A stretch of 64,000 nt of DNA. It comes from Exobasidium rhododendri (taxonomy: Eukaryota; Basidiomycota; Exobasidiomycetes; Exobasidiales; Exobasidiaceae). Below the pieces are notes generated by a model that worked only from the letters and a program-made list of their open reading frames with translations, ran no database searches and was not told the origin of the DNA. The stretch covers positions 3,347,001 through 3,411,000 of the forward strand of contig CP110632.1 in the NCBI GenBank assembly GCA_026210745.1, given 5' to 3'. A program made the translations under genes and the position numbers. Below, piece by piece: positions 23,246-34,294 of this stretch. Within the stretch, counting starts at the first letter, position 1. Each line of letters opens with the position of its first letter.

Positions 23246-26200
23246 CTAATCACGGGAGGGAGAAGCACCTCTCGCCTTTACAGTGGTTCCTTTGTCAAAG
23301 ACGACACGAGCCGATGCAAATGTGTAAGGGTATGACGTTTGATAGGAGTTGACCACTGTTCGACGGCCAGCAACGGCAGGTGTTGTTGCCCAGCTGCCTC
23401 CCAACACGACGGAATGCTTCCCGTCAAAGAAGTCAGAGCTGTAGCCGGGATAGAGAGCGCTATTTCGAAATCCTTCGAAAGAATCAAACGTGCTGCTCGT
23501 CCATTCCCAGACACCTCCATTGTGACCTGCTAAAATGCTTCCATCGTGATCCGGTCTTGCGATTTGACTAGGGACAGGGTGCCAATTTCGGAATCCTATA
23601 TTCGAGCCAGGTCGATCCGTTACGTTAGGACCACTAGTTGCATCGAGGAAGCGGCGCAATTCAGCATGGGTAGGCAGACGACCACCTTTCCACGCTGCGT
23701 ACTTTGTCAACTGCACTCCTGAAGCTTGGACAGGCCAAAGATGAGCCACTCGCATGTCGACAGGTCCATACACTGTCTTGATGAGAGGGTCTCCCACGTC
23801 TCCCACGGCCCAAGAGGAAGGATAGTCTTTGCTGTCTGTCGATGAGAGGAACTCCAAATACTGCTTGTTGGAGATTGGAGCAGCAGTGATGCTGAATGCC
23901 TCCGTCTTTACATGTCGTTCGGGCTGTTCGTTGTCCCAGCCGAACTCCGGCTTGCCGAGCTGTGCATTCAAGTCATTCACGTTGCCAGAAGCTTTGGATG
24001 CGACGAAATCAAAGTCTTGAGAGTCATCGTCATCGTGGCCCAGTATGACCATGCCCGGTTTGAAGTTCAAGACTTCTTCACGAGCAGCCTGGCCACCTAG
24101 CTTCGCGTCCATTGCGTCCCATTGGGAGGACAGGACAGCCCAATCAGGTGCAATAAAGCCACTGGGCGGCAGGGTGCTCTCACTTTGAACGAGCATGTAC
24201 AGCAGAGTCTCTAAATGCAGGCCCTTGTGCTCCAATGTCATCCAGAGCAGTCGAGCAGTGCGCCTGTCGAGAATTCGCTTCCCACTCTCCAAGTCGGCGT
24301 AGATGTCCTTGACTCTTTGCACTACTTTGCCTTGATATTCGATCAATTCGCGCAGTGTAGGCCAATCTTCCTTTTCTATCGGAACTTCACTGTGTGGGTT
24401 ACACTGCGTCTCATCGTCCATGTGTGGGTCGATGCCCCTCTCAAAGATTTCTGAGAAGTGAGGATTCGTGTGCGGTTCCTTCAGGTTACGAGCCAGCATG
24501 ATGTCTAGGAATGCCGGAATGTGTCCAATGTAGAACAGACAGATGTGTCGCAGATCGATCGGCTTGTCGTGGAGCATAGCATCTGGGATCATGGTGAGCG
24601 TGACTGTGTTCCAGGCTTTCCAGAGCTCTTCCCAGTCTGCCAACGATGGCAGACCCCAGGATACTTGAACGGTCGGTTCCTTCATAGCATTACTTCCAGC
24701 GCCTCCATCGGAGTCAAACTCCCAGCTTCCCCTCATTTCATTTGCCTCGGCCACACTCAAGCCAGCGCCAATGTCCTGTCGAGACCCCGTCATGAGTCTG
24801 GACGATGTGAAATGGAAAGGCGGTCTCTCGACCAACCAGACATCGTAGCGATCTTCGTCATCGGTCCAACGATTGAGCACCCGTAGTCCGGCAAAGTCGA
24901 AGATGTCCAATGCTTCTCTTTCGTTGTACTTGTAGGAGCTCTCGACATGGATCAATTCGCCCTCTTCGATCTCGATAGGCTCACTCTCGCCAGGAATCGT
25001 GAGGATTTGATGTCGAAGAGATCGATAGTAAGATTCATGTCGACCTTCTACGGCATTGTAACGATCGTAGTACTCGAATCGGCTCGGATCTAGCACGCCT
25101 TGGCCGCCCAAGATCTTGTCGGCGTGATTTATGCCTTGCAAGATGAAGTCTCGTGTACGACCGCGAGCATCATTGTATGCTTTTGCCACATCTTCCGCCT
25201 TGTTGCGTCGATCCACCGAGATCAGCATCGTGTCACCTGGTCGAAGAGCAGATTGGGCAGCTACTTGCAGGAATTCGGCTGCCCCCCTTCGATTGAAATT
25301 GCCGATGCTAGAACCGAGCCACATAAGGCATCGTTTGCCGTCACCTCCTCTTGTCTTGCTCAAGCCACCTTTTCCTATGAATTCAAGCCCTTGATCGTAC
25401 GTGGCCCACATACCGTTGATGCCGACCTTCCCACCAAGGACGGTCCATTGCCCCTTGTCGTCCTTTGCGGTGGCTTCTTGCTCGTGTAATTCTTCCAACG
25501 TTCGTACCAACTCCGCCTTGTCCAGATCCAGGGCATAGTATTGTACATTCGTTCGAAGAGCGTCTGACTTTGCCACTTCTTCGGGGAGGTCTTTGAGAGC
25601 GCGTATCAGGTGGACCGTCTGCACAGGAGACACAACATGAGACGCCATCCCCTCTCGATTTGCATCATTCTGGTTCTCTACGCACCTTTCTCAACGAGCC
25701 CGCCCCCAATTCGACGAGGGAGGCACATCCTACGGCACGATCACCGTCCAGTCCTTCTTCTGCGTTTACCCCGCCGTTGTGCTTCCCCACTCTCTGATCT
25801 CCCCACTTCTCCTTCAAGAGATCGAGACTTTTGGGGTACATTTCTTCATAGTGATCCTGCTTTCTGTCTTCGTGCGTTTCCTCTTTACTTTTGATGAAGT
25901 TCTTGCACAGCTTAGACGAGTCACCTGTGCAGTGACCAAAGATTCGCGGTGCAATCTCGTGTGCGTATTTCTGGAGTATGTTGATCTCTGCGCGCCATAG
26001 GTAGTACTCTGGCTCCTCGACCAGCTGGCAAGAGGGCACGCACAGCAAAGGAGAGGAAGGGGGCAAGGGAGAAAGGTGAGGCATCAGTTTCAAAATATTC
26101 TCACTACGTCCAACGAGGGAAAGGAGGGGGCGCGACCACTCACTAGATCGTAGAGCAGCAATCCTTTCTCGCTGTAGAGTATTGTTGTGGGAAGCGTTCT

Positions 26201-26545
26201 GCGAAGAAGGATTCATGCTTGGTGAGACGACTGTCATTCCCCGCAGATGAATTCCTGCTCCTCTCACCTTCTAAAGGCAAAACCTCGGTCCTCCTTGCTG
26301 TCGACGTTGCCGGGAATAATATACGTCTGCGTGCCTCGAAGACCAGAGATAATGTCCTTGCGTAAGGCTTCGTCGGTGATGGCCACTGAGGCCTGTGAGC
26401 CAGAGTAGAGGTCAATGATGGGAGGTGAAGAGGAGTGCTTCACACTTTTGTCATTGACGTCAAGCTTGGAGGCCTTAACACCCAGCTGTGGAGTCTCCTC
26501 AACCTCGACCCGTGAAGAAATTGGTGCAGTGGCTGTCGGTGTCAT
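23246..26545 (-). CDS. EGT1: Ergothioneine biosynthesis protein EGT1 (EgtD-EgtB fusion)
   Basis: Makes the antioxidant ergothioneine: the N-terminal domain trimethylates histidine to hercynine, and the C-terminal iron-dependent sulfoxide synthase joins hercynine to cysteine. Four exons: 26268-26545, 26144-26198 (55 nt), 25686-26024 and 23246-25618, giving 1014 aa. SAM domain: LVELGAGSLRKTVHLIRAL spans the last intron, followed by GINGMWATYDQGLEF, MWLGSSIGNF and DPSRFEYYDRYNAVEGRHESY. DinB-like domain: HICLFYIGHIPAFLDI and EHKGLHLETLLYM, the HX3HXE iron motif. FGE-sulfatase-like domain ends GGVWEWTSS ... FDGKHSVVLGGSWATTP. An in-frame ATG upstream at 26599 is an alternative start. The fused form is the usual fungal arrangement. 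Confidence 0.95.
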
Positions 26546-27112
26546 GACGGTGTAATATGGGGCTGCCGATGGTGGTTGTGAGAGAAAGATGTACAACACT
26601 TGGTCATGAATCCACCTGCTGCCTTGCCGGCTGAAACTGGAGGCATTCTGCTTCTTCCTGTTGGATTTAATTTTAATGGACTAACGCCGGATCGTTATTC
26701 GATGCCTTCCAATTCTCAATCTTGTGGAGGTCTCGCACCTGTGTCGCGATCTCTGCATTAACACATCTCGATGGAAGTGAATACAGATCTCGAGGGCTAT
26801 TCTGTAAGCAATCATTAGTACAATACCCACACGTTGCAAAAGGGGGTAACATTTGGCCCGAGTGGTGCTGTATTCAGGTACTGTACTCGGAATAGGATCA
26901 GCTCAGCAGGATGAGGTGAGAGAAAGTTAGTGCGAACGCTACTTGAAGTGAAACAGTCACAATCGGAGGTTCAGGACGAAATTGGTACGTCGATTTGTCT
27001 CCCGAAGACCATTCACCTTGAAACCTTCCAAGAATATATCAACAATCTCGATTTTATATCTACAGTACTGATGACAAGACGTGGATTTTTTTTTTACAGA
27101 CAACTTGTCTTC
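26546..27112. other. Intergenic: EGT1 promoter and ADH 3' region
   Basis: 567 bp, AT-rich near the middle. The plus-strand frame at 26930-27232 runs into the ADH gene antisense and has no family features. Confidence 0.5.
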
Positions 27113-28150
27113 TCACTTGAAGACAATGACATTTCGGAACTTCGGCTTTCCATTCTGCGTATCGTTCCAGGCTTCTTGCGCTTTCTCCAGAGGCCATTCC
27201 GTGACCATTGCTTTAATTCCTGCTTTAGCTGACCATTGCGTGACCTTGTCGTTACTAGAAGCTGATCCACATGTTACGCCTTGGATTCGGGCAAATTTAG
27301 AAATGAGGTCCATGGTGTTTACTTCCAAGCTACTGCCATCGGCCGGTGCACCTACAATCACCAGGGTTCCGTAGTTAGCGAGAAGTGGGATGAGTTGAGC
27401 GGGTGCCTTCCCACTGGGCGCAGTTGCAATCACGGCTTTTGCCAGTCCAATCTTGTTCACCTCAGCCGCGACGTCTTGATCGGCGGAAATGTAGTGATCG
27501 GCACCAAGTTTGAGCGCGAGCTCCTTCTTCTCTGGGGAGCCACTGAAGCCAATAACGATGCAGCCCATCCGATGACCATATTGAATTGCAAGGTGGCCAA
27601 GCCCACCCAGCCCTTGTACGATCACAACATCACCAGCCTTTGCTCCACTGTTGATCAGGGCTTCATAGACGGTGTTTCCAGCGCAAAGGAGAGGGGCCAT
27701 TTCAGCGTCAGTCATCCCGCTGTTAGCGGGAAGGTTTACCAAAGCCGTCTGGTCGACAATGAGATACTCTTGGTGACCTCCTTGTTGAGTGATACCAGTT
27801 ACTTTGTGCTTGTCGCAATGAATGAAGTCACCAGCTCGACACGGGTTGCAGTGAGTACAAAAGCCCCCGTTCCATCCGACTCCGACGGTCTGTCCATCCG
27901 ACCAGAGGCCTTTATCGACATTCTGTCCGTGAGAAACAATCTTTCCAACAACTTCATGTCCAGGAGACATTGGGAATGGCGCTGGCATCATACCGCTGAT
28001 GGCGAAATGATCAGAGGCACAAATGCCTGAAGCGGTGACTTTGATGAGAACTTCATTGGGTCCAGGTTGAGGCGTCTCGATTGTTTCGATGGAGTACTTT
28101 GCATTTTTCTCCTTGATCTGAGCAGCTTTGTGTTGCTTTGGTGCGGACAT
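27113..28150 (-). CDS. Zinc-dependent alcohol dehydrogenase (MDR family)
   Basis: NAD(P)-dependent oxidation of alcohols or reduction of aldehydes. Single exon, 345 aa, start MSAPKQHKAAQ. Catalytic zinc ligands: the Cys in GICASDHFA, GHEVVG, and Cys in APLLCAGNTVYEAL. Structural zinc site: four Cys in GFCTHCNPCRAGDFIHC. Cofactor fold: VIVQGLGGLGHLAIQYG. The length fits yeast-type tetrameric ADH, and no targeting peptide is evident. The combination GVGWNGGFCTHCNPC with GHQEYLIVD resembles a fungal ADH branch often annotated as alcohol dehydrogenase I-like or AdhA. Substrate preference is not decided by sequence. Confidence 0.9.
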   Translation of the reverse strand: MSAPKQHKAAQIKEKNAKYSIETIETPQPGPNEVLIKVTASGICASDHFAISGMMPAPFPMSPGHEVVGKIVSHGQNVDKGLWSDGQTVGVGWNGGFCTHCNPCRAGDFIHCDKHKVTGITQQGGHQEYLIVDQTALVNLPANSGMTDAEMAPLLCAGNTVYEALINSGAKAGDVVIVQGLGGLGHLAIQYGHRMGCIVIGFSGSPEKKELALKLGADHYISADQDVAAEVNKIGLAKAVIATAPSGKAPAQLIPLLANYGTLVIVGAPADGSSLEVNTMDLISKFARIQGVTCGSASSNDKVTQWSAKAGIKAMVTEWPLEKAQEAWNDTQNGKPKFRNVIVFK

Positions 28151-28632
28151 ACTGTGTAATAAGTCGGCTGGGCGTATTGGTTGGTAGGAGGTAAGAAGAA
28201 GGATGTGAAGGGGGGGAAATTCGTTCCCCAATATGTATCACACACGACAGCTGGAGGATCGCTTTTGCTATGTGGAGGCGCAAAGCCTCTATAAAGTCTT
28301 GGAATACTCGAATCTAATTCATATCCTTCTGTAAAAATATATCTAAAGTCAGGGTTACATGTTGTGTATTACAGTAGTATATCAAAAAGAAGCTCAGATG
28401 GAAGTGATTTCTCTTCAAAATATATCTTAAAGTCGCTTCGTTAAATGACGCGTCTAAAGATGAAGTTGCAGCCCGTTCTTCTTTCATTTATTCTTGGCGC
28501 CAAACGAAAAGTCCTTTTGCAAGATCTAAGGTGCGCAAAATTCGATGCTTCTTCCCTGAAAGTAACACGCTCATTCCTATGTGAAGCCCGCCGGCCGCGC
28601 TTGAGGAGCATAATCTTTCCTCTCGGTCTATC
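28151..28632. promoter_or_regulatory. Divergent promoter region ADH / zinc-ribbon protein
   Basis: 482 bp between two starts. It contains a short palindrome GAGGC-GCAAA-GCCTC at 28275-28289 directly followed by TATAAA. The region at 28310-28440 is strongly AT-rich. Confidence 0.45.
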
Positions 28633-29625
28633 ATGAGCAGAGGATCAAGTGACAGGGACAAGGATCTCTCGGAAGAGGCTCGATTGACCTTACATCATGA
28701 TGCCGCCTCGCGATTGCTGGCAGCATCTGGACTGCCACACTTGAGCAGCGATCACTCTCAACTACTGAAGTTGGCCTTGGTTGATGGTCAGGCATTTTCC
28801 AGCACCAGCAGCATTAGTCCCGGGGCAAAGAGCATGAAGAGGCGTAAAGCGAATTCAGGAATGACGATGGCTACCGCTTCGTCCAGTTTTGACTTTCTTC
28901 CGATCCACTATCAAATGCACAACCCGCGCTGCCCTTCATGCGACAACGCTCTCCTCTTAGGGATTAACAGTTCATTCGCAAAGGATGGCATTTATTGCTT
29001 CAGCTGCGGCATTCACTTGAGCAGGTCAGGACCAGACATCAATACCAAGAGGGAGTATCGATCAATGAGAAGCAGACAACAAGTCAGCAAGAAGGAAGTG
29101 CAACGAGATGCGGCTGTACCAGAACCCACCAAGAAGACCCAAGAGGAAGAAGTGGAGCATGGACCGACGAGGCCTGAGACATTGACGTTGGAGGAGAGGG
29201 CGGCAAAGTTGAGAAGCGAAAAGAAGAAGAAGAAGGAGCCAAGGGGGGTAGTAGCGCCACAAACGACCGCACTCGTGTATGCAGCATCTGCTACTGCTGA
29301 AGGCGGCCCCAGTTCGAAGTTGAGCCCAGATAACGAGCTGACATCAACGGTAGATACAAAACGTAGACCCACCAAAGCGCGACCAGAAAAAGCCCGGCCA
29401 GACAGAATAAGTGACAGGGAGGACATCGAGGATACAAGCATCGCCACTCCCGACCCCGTCAAGGTCCCTAAAGTAGCTGCCGAGAAGAAGAAGAAGGAGC
29501 TGCCTTGGCAAAAGAGAGACGCCCTCCGACGGATGCTGAGCGAAAAGAAGACAAAGCAGGACCAGGCCAAGGACTCGAAGCAAGGCAACTCTGGAGGTCT
29601 GGCTGACTTTCTAGGAAGTTTGTGA
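28633..29625 (+). CDS. Zinc-ribbon protein, possibly RNase P/MRP subunit Rpr2/Snm1-like
   Basis: Single exon, 330 aa. An N-terminal helical part (ASRLLAASGLPHLSSDHSQLL) is followed by a CxxC...CxxC zinc ribbon with 20 residues between the pairs (RCPSCDNALLLG ... GIYCFSCGIHLS, about residues 98-126). The rest is Lys/Glu-rich and disordered, ending KQGNSGGLADFLGSL. The arrangement of a helix, then a hydrophobic strand, then the ribbon recalls Rpr2/Rpp21/Snm1 proteins of RNase P and MRP, but the match is weak. It could also be another RNA-binding nuclear factor. The short C-terminal GLADFLGSL may be a docking peptide. Confidence 0.7.
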   Translation: MSRGSSDRDKDLSEEARLTLHHDAASRLLAASGLPHLSSDHSQLLKLALVDGQAFSSTSSISPGAKSMKRRKANSGMTMATASSSFDFLPIHYQMHNPRCPSCDNALLLGINSSFAKDGIYCFSCGIHLSRSGPDINTKREYRSMRSRQQVSKKEVQRDAAVPEPTKKTQEEEVEHGPTRPETLTLEERAAKLRSEKKKKKEPRGVVAPQTTALVYAASATAEGGPSSKLSPDNELTSTVDTKRRPTKARPEKARPDRISDREDIEDTSIATPDPVKVPKVAAEKKKKELPWQKRDALRRMLSEKKTKQDQAKDSKQGNSGGLADFLGSL

Positions 29626-29761
29626 TACAATTGTAACATTAGCTATGCTGTACTTCTAGTAATACATATACAAACGGAGCATTGGAAAAAGGGTGTTCGT
29701 GGAGACAAGGTAAAAGAAGGGAGGGGAAGTTCGATAAAGCAAGTATAGTGCGTCCGGACGA

Positions 29762-32458
29762 TCAATGGATGAAGCACTTGCTTCCACTAGTCGCCGTTGT
29801 CGTTGTAACGTTCACTTCGCCGCTCGTGTCGATGCCTTCTCTCTCCCCAACGAGGCATACCAAGACGGAAATGTCGTCATGCTTTCCTCCAACGTAGTGT
29901 AGACCTTCCTCCATTGCTCTCTGCTGGAAGGGACTACTGATCGCTCGACTGTCTTCCGATATTGCCTTGGCTCTACTACAAAGGGCCTCCGACACTGATT
30001 GAGGGGAAAATGTACTGGAATCGACCTTGAAAGACTCTTGCTCGGCTCCTTGTGGTGCACCATCGCTGTTCACCGGAATGAAGCGCAACACTTCTTCAAT
30101 GATATCCTCATCGAAGAGATTGTCCATCAGTCCATCTGATCCTACTACAATGATGTCACCTTCTTCCACTCGAACAGACCATCGGCCTGCATCTCGCCTT
30201 GGTTCGTCCCATTCTGGTCCACTGTCATCTTCTTCTTTGCTGCTCTGCCCATGCATGTTCGCCCCGTCGATCAACTCTTCAAACGATGATCCTGACGCCA
30301 TTGCTTCCTTGGATGTTGCTGGCATATCTTCTACATCATCATAATCTTCTAATTGGTCACTCTTCACTTCGCCTTCTCCTGCAGCCCTCGCTTTATTGGC
30401 CGCTTCTGTTCTAGTCTTGAGAGTCTCGTGCGTATCTCCCATCATACCTAGTTGGACTGGGAAGTTGAAACTGTGCTGTTGTTCTGTACTTCTGAAAAGC
30501 ATTTCCCCATTGCGAATGATCATCAAGACACAGTCTCCAACATTGGCAATCCTCAGCTCATCGCCTCGTAATAAAGCCAAGAGTGCAGTAGATGAGCCCA
30601 AGATGCCTTCTCGTCTTGCAGCACGAACGCATCTCTCCCACGCTCGATGCATCACTTCCACAGGATCGACGGCAGCCCACGCTTGGAGAAGGCGACCGTT
30701 GTCTGCTGCTAAGCTTGTTGCATTCACATTGTCATACCGAGACAATTCTACTGCACAGAAGTGCATCAACAGTCTGGAGAATAGAGCAGGGTCAGCTCCG
30801 GGTCTGGAAGACCAACCGCCAACGCCATCCGCCACCCCCAATGAATCCGGTCTCAGAAAGTAGGAATCTTCTCCTACTTGAACACTTCGTAAGCGATCTT
30901 TTATGATACGTCCATCTTCACCTCGGATCGTCATCTTGTTCGGCTTGTTCTGTTGTTGACGTTGTTGGGCTGACGCTCCCGGAAGACCGTTTTCGGAGAT
31001 CTTTCGAGGCCCATAAGCAGGGTAGGTGTGAACTTCATGACCTTCGGCAGTACTACCACCGCTAAAGGAAATATTCAAGGCTTCTTCGCCTCTCATTGGT
31101 CGATGCTCCTTGCTGGTGGAACCTTGCATCTGGGGACCAGTGAGGAAATCGGCTGCAGCTGCTAGCATTTCTGCTGCCGCTTGAACTTTACTCGTTGGAA
31201 CAGCATCTTGTCCAGGACTTTGCCTTTCTCTTTGAGCTGATGAGTCCTTTGATTTCCCTTTGCTAGACACACTTCCACCACTGCGGATGGATGATAGCGG
31301 ATGTCGCTTGGGTATGCCGTAAGCGCCGTGCTCAAACATAAAATCGTGTCTTTTACTCGAACGTGGAACATTGAAAGCCTTTGACCAGCGAGCCAATCCT
31401 GCTTCGGCTTGATGCAGAGGTGGTGGAGATGATGAGAACGAGCTCGTCGATACAGCAGCTGACGATGATGACGATGATGACGACGGGGTAGAGGAAGAAG
31501 GTACGATTTGCGTAGAGGAGGCCCCATAACCGCTGCTGGAGGTTGCTGTAGAAGGAAGACCACTTTCAGCGCTGGTGGTGATCGCAAACTTTGCAGGTGC
31601 CTCCATGACATCGTCGAACAGTATGTATCTGCTCAAGTCTTGGTCGAACGAAGATTGACTAGGTGAAGGTGTGCGTGGAGGTGATGGGAACGATGACAGT
31701 GACGCAGAGTGGCTGATAACATCTCCAATATCTTGGAAATCACGACTGGTAAAGGATGGTACGATCGTAGATGCATAAGGTGAGGAGTTGATGAAAGAAG
31801 GTGGCTCTGCAAGCCACGACATGTAATTTTCCTTTCCTGCCTTTGCCAGTGCATCTATCGACTCGGACATGGAGTTGTCTGCCCCGTTTCTGGCCGACAG
31901 ATCGCTTGTGTCCACTCTTTGTACATCTCGGTTAGCATCAAAGAGGAGTTTTCTTTCGTTGCCTTGATGAGGCTTCTTCGCCGACAGAGAGGCATCGAGA
32001 ACGCTGGGTACGTGCGACCACAGGTGAAGGGATCGAATCGATCGAGCTGCAGAGGATGGGTTGAGAGTGAATGCAGATCCTACGCCTTTCAACATGGGTG
32101 CCGACAGCAGGAAGCTGCTCTGAATCGATGGTGCTACCGTGATGTTGTTGACAAAAAAGGCAGAGGCGCTCTCTTGAAAGGCAGATTGCTCAAACACCTC
32201 CGTCACTCCGGCCGGCTGAGGTCCATAGAAGGGAGCACTGACAGCGCCCACAACGTCGAGTGTTGAGTCGGAAGGATAATTGAGAGCGGAGCCACTACTT
32301 CCTGTCGAGCTGGTATATGGCGAGGCTGAAGCTTTCTTTTGGCCCGAAGAAGGATGACGGTGACGGTTTTGCGACTTTGACAAGACCGAAGAAGCTCTGG
32401 TCGGCGCAGACGAAGTTGTTGCTCGCGCCCATAAGCTGTTGTGTGGTAATTTAGACAT
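29762..32458 (-). CDS. PTC7: PP2C-type phosphatase, PTC7/PPTC7-like, with long N-terminal extension
   Basis: Mn/Mg-dependent Ser/Thr phosphatase; yeast Ptc7 acts in mitochondria on coenzyme Q biosynthesis proteins. Single exon, 898 aa, first ATG at 32458 (an ATG-less frame extends to 32608). The phosphatase domain occupies about residues 520-898. It includes GEDSYFLRPDSLGVADGVGG (first metal Asp), GSSTALLALLRGDELRIANVGDC, EQQHSFNFPVQLGM, EEGDIIVVGSDGLMDNLFDE, and GGKHDDISVLVCLV. The ~520-residue N-terminal part is Ser-rich; its first residues MSKLPHNSLWARATTS could act as a mitochondrial presequence. A 70-residue insert (TSKEAMASGSSFEELIDG) interrupts the catalytic domain after QLGMMGDTHETL. 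Confidence 0.88.
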   Translation of the reverse strand: MSKLPHNSLWARATTSSAPTRASSVLSKSQNRHRHPSSGQKKASASPYTSSTGSSGSALNYPSDSTLDVVGAVSAPFYGPQPAGVTEVFEQSAFQESASAFFVNNITVAPSIQSSFLLSAPMLKGVGSAFTLNPSSAARSIRSLHLWSHVPSVLDASLSAKKPHQGNERKLLFDANRDVQRVDTSDLSARNGADNSMSESIDALAKAGKENYMSWLAEPPSFINSSPYASTIVPSFTSRDFQDIGDVISHSASLSSFPSPPRTPSPSQSSFDQDLSRYILFDDVMEAPAKFAITTSAESGLPSTATSSSGYGASSTQIVPSSSTPSSSSSSSSAAVSTSSFSSSPPPLHQAEAGLARWSKAFNVPRSSKRHDFMFEHGAYGIPKRHPLSSIRSGGSVSSKGKSKDSSAQRERQSPGQDAVPTSKVQAAAEMLAAAADFLTGPQMQGSTSKEHRPMRGEEALNISFSGGSTAEGHEVHTYPAYGPRKISENGLPGASAQQRQQQNKPNKMTIRGEDGRIIKDRLRSVQVGEDSYFLRPDSLGVADGVGGWSSRPGADPALFSRLLMHFCAVELSRYDNVNATSLAADNGRLLQAWAAVDPVEVMHRAWERCVRAARREGILGSSTALLALLRGDELRIANVGDCVLMIIRNGEMLFRSTEQQHSFNFPVQLGMMGDTHETLKTRTEAANKARAAGEGEVKSDQLEDYDDVEDMPATSKEAMASGSSFEELIDGANMHGQSSKEEDDSGPEWDEPRRDAGRWSVRVEEGDIIVVGSDGLMDNLFDEDIIEEVLRFIPVNSDGAPQGAEQESFKVDSSTFSPQSVSEALCSRAKAISEDSRAISSPFQQRAMEEGLHYVGGKHDDISVLVCLVGEREGIDTSGEVNVTTTTATSGSKCFIH

Positions 32459-32640
32459 TAGCGACTGAGTAGAGAGACGAAAATCCTGCCTCGTGAGGGC
32501 ACAAGGACCCGCCTTGAAGTATGTGAGCTGATCGTGATGCGAGTACAGCTGCAGGAGTTTCGTGATCGAGATAGGGAGCGTAGAAGATAAGTCGAGTTGG
32601 GCGTTCAATAAGACATGAGGATTTTTGCTTCCGTCTAATC
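32459..32640. promoter_or_regulatory. Divergent promoter PTC7 / EVE-domain gene
   Basis: The two ATGs are separated by 182 bp. If the EVE gene starts at its second ATG (32740) the spacing is 281 bp. Confidence 0.45.
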
Positions 32641-33856
32641 ATGCCCGGACCCCATAAAGCGACGCGCCCGCTTCCACAGTCTATGCCAGTCCAACTTGCG
32701 AAGGGCGCTGTCCTTACTTCCATCCGTACGTTGCAGCGCATGACGCCCAAGAGGAAGGCGACGGTGCCGACGTCCATTTCTGGTAGACACTGCTGGCTAA
32801 TGAAAGCAGAACCAGATTCAAGAATCGTGAAGGGCCAAGACGTGGCCTTCAGCGTGGACATCTTCCATGCCTGTCCTGAACACACGTCAGCCTGGGATGG
32901 GGTCCGTAATGCAGAAGCCAATAAGATGATGAGAAGTGAAATGAAGGGAGGAGATGATGTTCTCTTCTACCACAGCAATTGCAAGCTTCCTGGTGCGAAT
33001 TTCGTAGGCAGCAGATACGGTGTTGTTGCCTTCTTTACTGCTTGATCCTGACGATTTCATTCTCGCTACCTTGCTCACTTTTACGTTGATTTAGGGATCG
33101 CAGGACTGGCAAAAGTCGTTAGGGAAGGATACGCTGACCACAATGCTTGGGACATAGTGAGAGAACTGATTTTTCGCCTGAAAGGTAGCGACCTAAACTT
33201 TTGTCTTACTGCAATCCTTCTCTGGCCTTCTTTTTATTGCCTTTTCCTAGTCTCACCCCTACTATGATGAGAAGTCTGACAAAGACAATCCAAGGTGGTT
33301 CATGGTATGTACTTTGATGCATTCTCGTATAACCTTTCACTGATTGGAATCGCTCGCAGGTCGATGTACAACTTCTGCACAAGCTACCGTATCTGGTCCC
33401 CCTGGCATTGCTTCAGTACCTGCAGTCCACTGATTGCTCCCACTCGTTACCTTATCTGACAAGGGGCCACCTCGACGCAATATCAAAGATGCAGCTTCTC
33501 AATAGAGGCCGGTTGAGCGTGCAGGTGAGCAAGAGACACTGGGCCAATTGCGCAGATATTCGGTCTGATAGCAATGCATTGTCTAATCTATCTGTACACT
33601 TCGGAAGCGTGTTGAGGTGGATGCGTTTGAAGCCGTTAGCCTGCTTGGTGACAAGGGAGGATGGCAAGATTGGCCAGGAAAGTGGAAAGCGAAGTCAAGG
33701 GCAGGGGTCACTTCCACAGAAAAAGAACAGATTCGAGCAGACGCTGGTAAGAAGCCTGCAGCGGCCAAAGGCAAACGAGAAGCCAGTAGTCCACAAAAGG
33801 AGGCGAAGTCAGAGCCCAAGCTCCGGTCATCTAAAAGATTGAAGATGGCTAAGTGA
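32641..33856 (+). CDS. EVE-domain protein (thymocyte nuclear protein 1-like)
   Basis: PUA-like EVE domain, which in relatives binds modified bases in DNA or RNA. Five exons: 32641-32992, 33095-33156, 33251-33304, 33360-33524 and 33608-33856, total 293 aa. Joined motifs follow THYN1: [75 protein letters not shown] and [14 protein letters not shown]. The EVE fold is complete. A basic Lys/Ser tail ([13 protein letters not shown]) suggests nuclear location. An internal ATG at 32740 (MTPKRKAT) is a possible start. The last acceptor (CGGAAG) is weak but required by frame. Confidence 0.88.
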
Positions 33857-34294
33857 CCTCATTACGTGGTAGAGTAGAGAGTCAGAGCGCTGTCTCCATG
33901 CTCTTTCCATCGCTGTAATCAGTATCTTTCTGCCCCTGCTTGCCGTCTTATGACGATGTACATATATACCTCAGACACGAATGAGGAGGGGTGACGCTGA
34001 ACGGCGCTAGTGTATTTCCGGGGGGCGAGGACGAAGGCTCAAAGTCTGTCATGAAGCCCGCTGGGGAAGGGAGGACTATGAGGCGCGTCTGAACAATATG
34101 GCATCTCCTGGATCTTCTCTCCGTTTTTGATCGTCATTACAGTCCCTTTCCTTTTAGACGACTCGAAACTGAATACAAGCGACAGAGCACAGCAGCTTTT
34201 CTCGCCTTGAGATAGCAGAAAGGTAGAACAACATTCAACCTAGGAAGATTGTCTTCGAAACACATTCTCTGTTTAGTCCCGCACTTCGACAAGA
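33857..34294. other. Intergenic, no gene seen
   Basis: 438 bp: 3' end of the EVE gene and promoter of the PP2A subunit. A G-rich patch (CCGGGGGGCGAGG) lies near 34018. Confidence 0.5.

Noticed and set aside
27281-28030. 249-aa plus-strand open frame
   Set aside because: Antisense to ADH, which has complete zinc and cofactor motifs.
29013-29639. 208-aa minus-strand open frame
   Set aside because: Antisense to the Lys/Glu-rich part of the zinc-ribbon gene; Phe/Ser runs are the complement of Lys/Glu codons.
30027-30863. Plus-strand frames opposite the phosphatase
   Set aside because: They overlap the conserved PP2C motifs in antisense and lack independent support.
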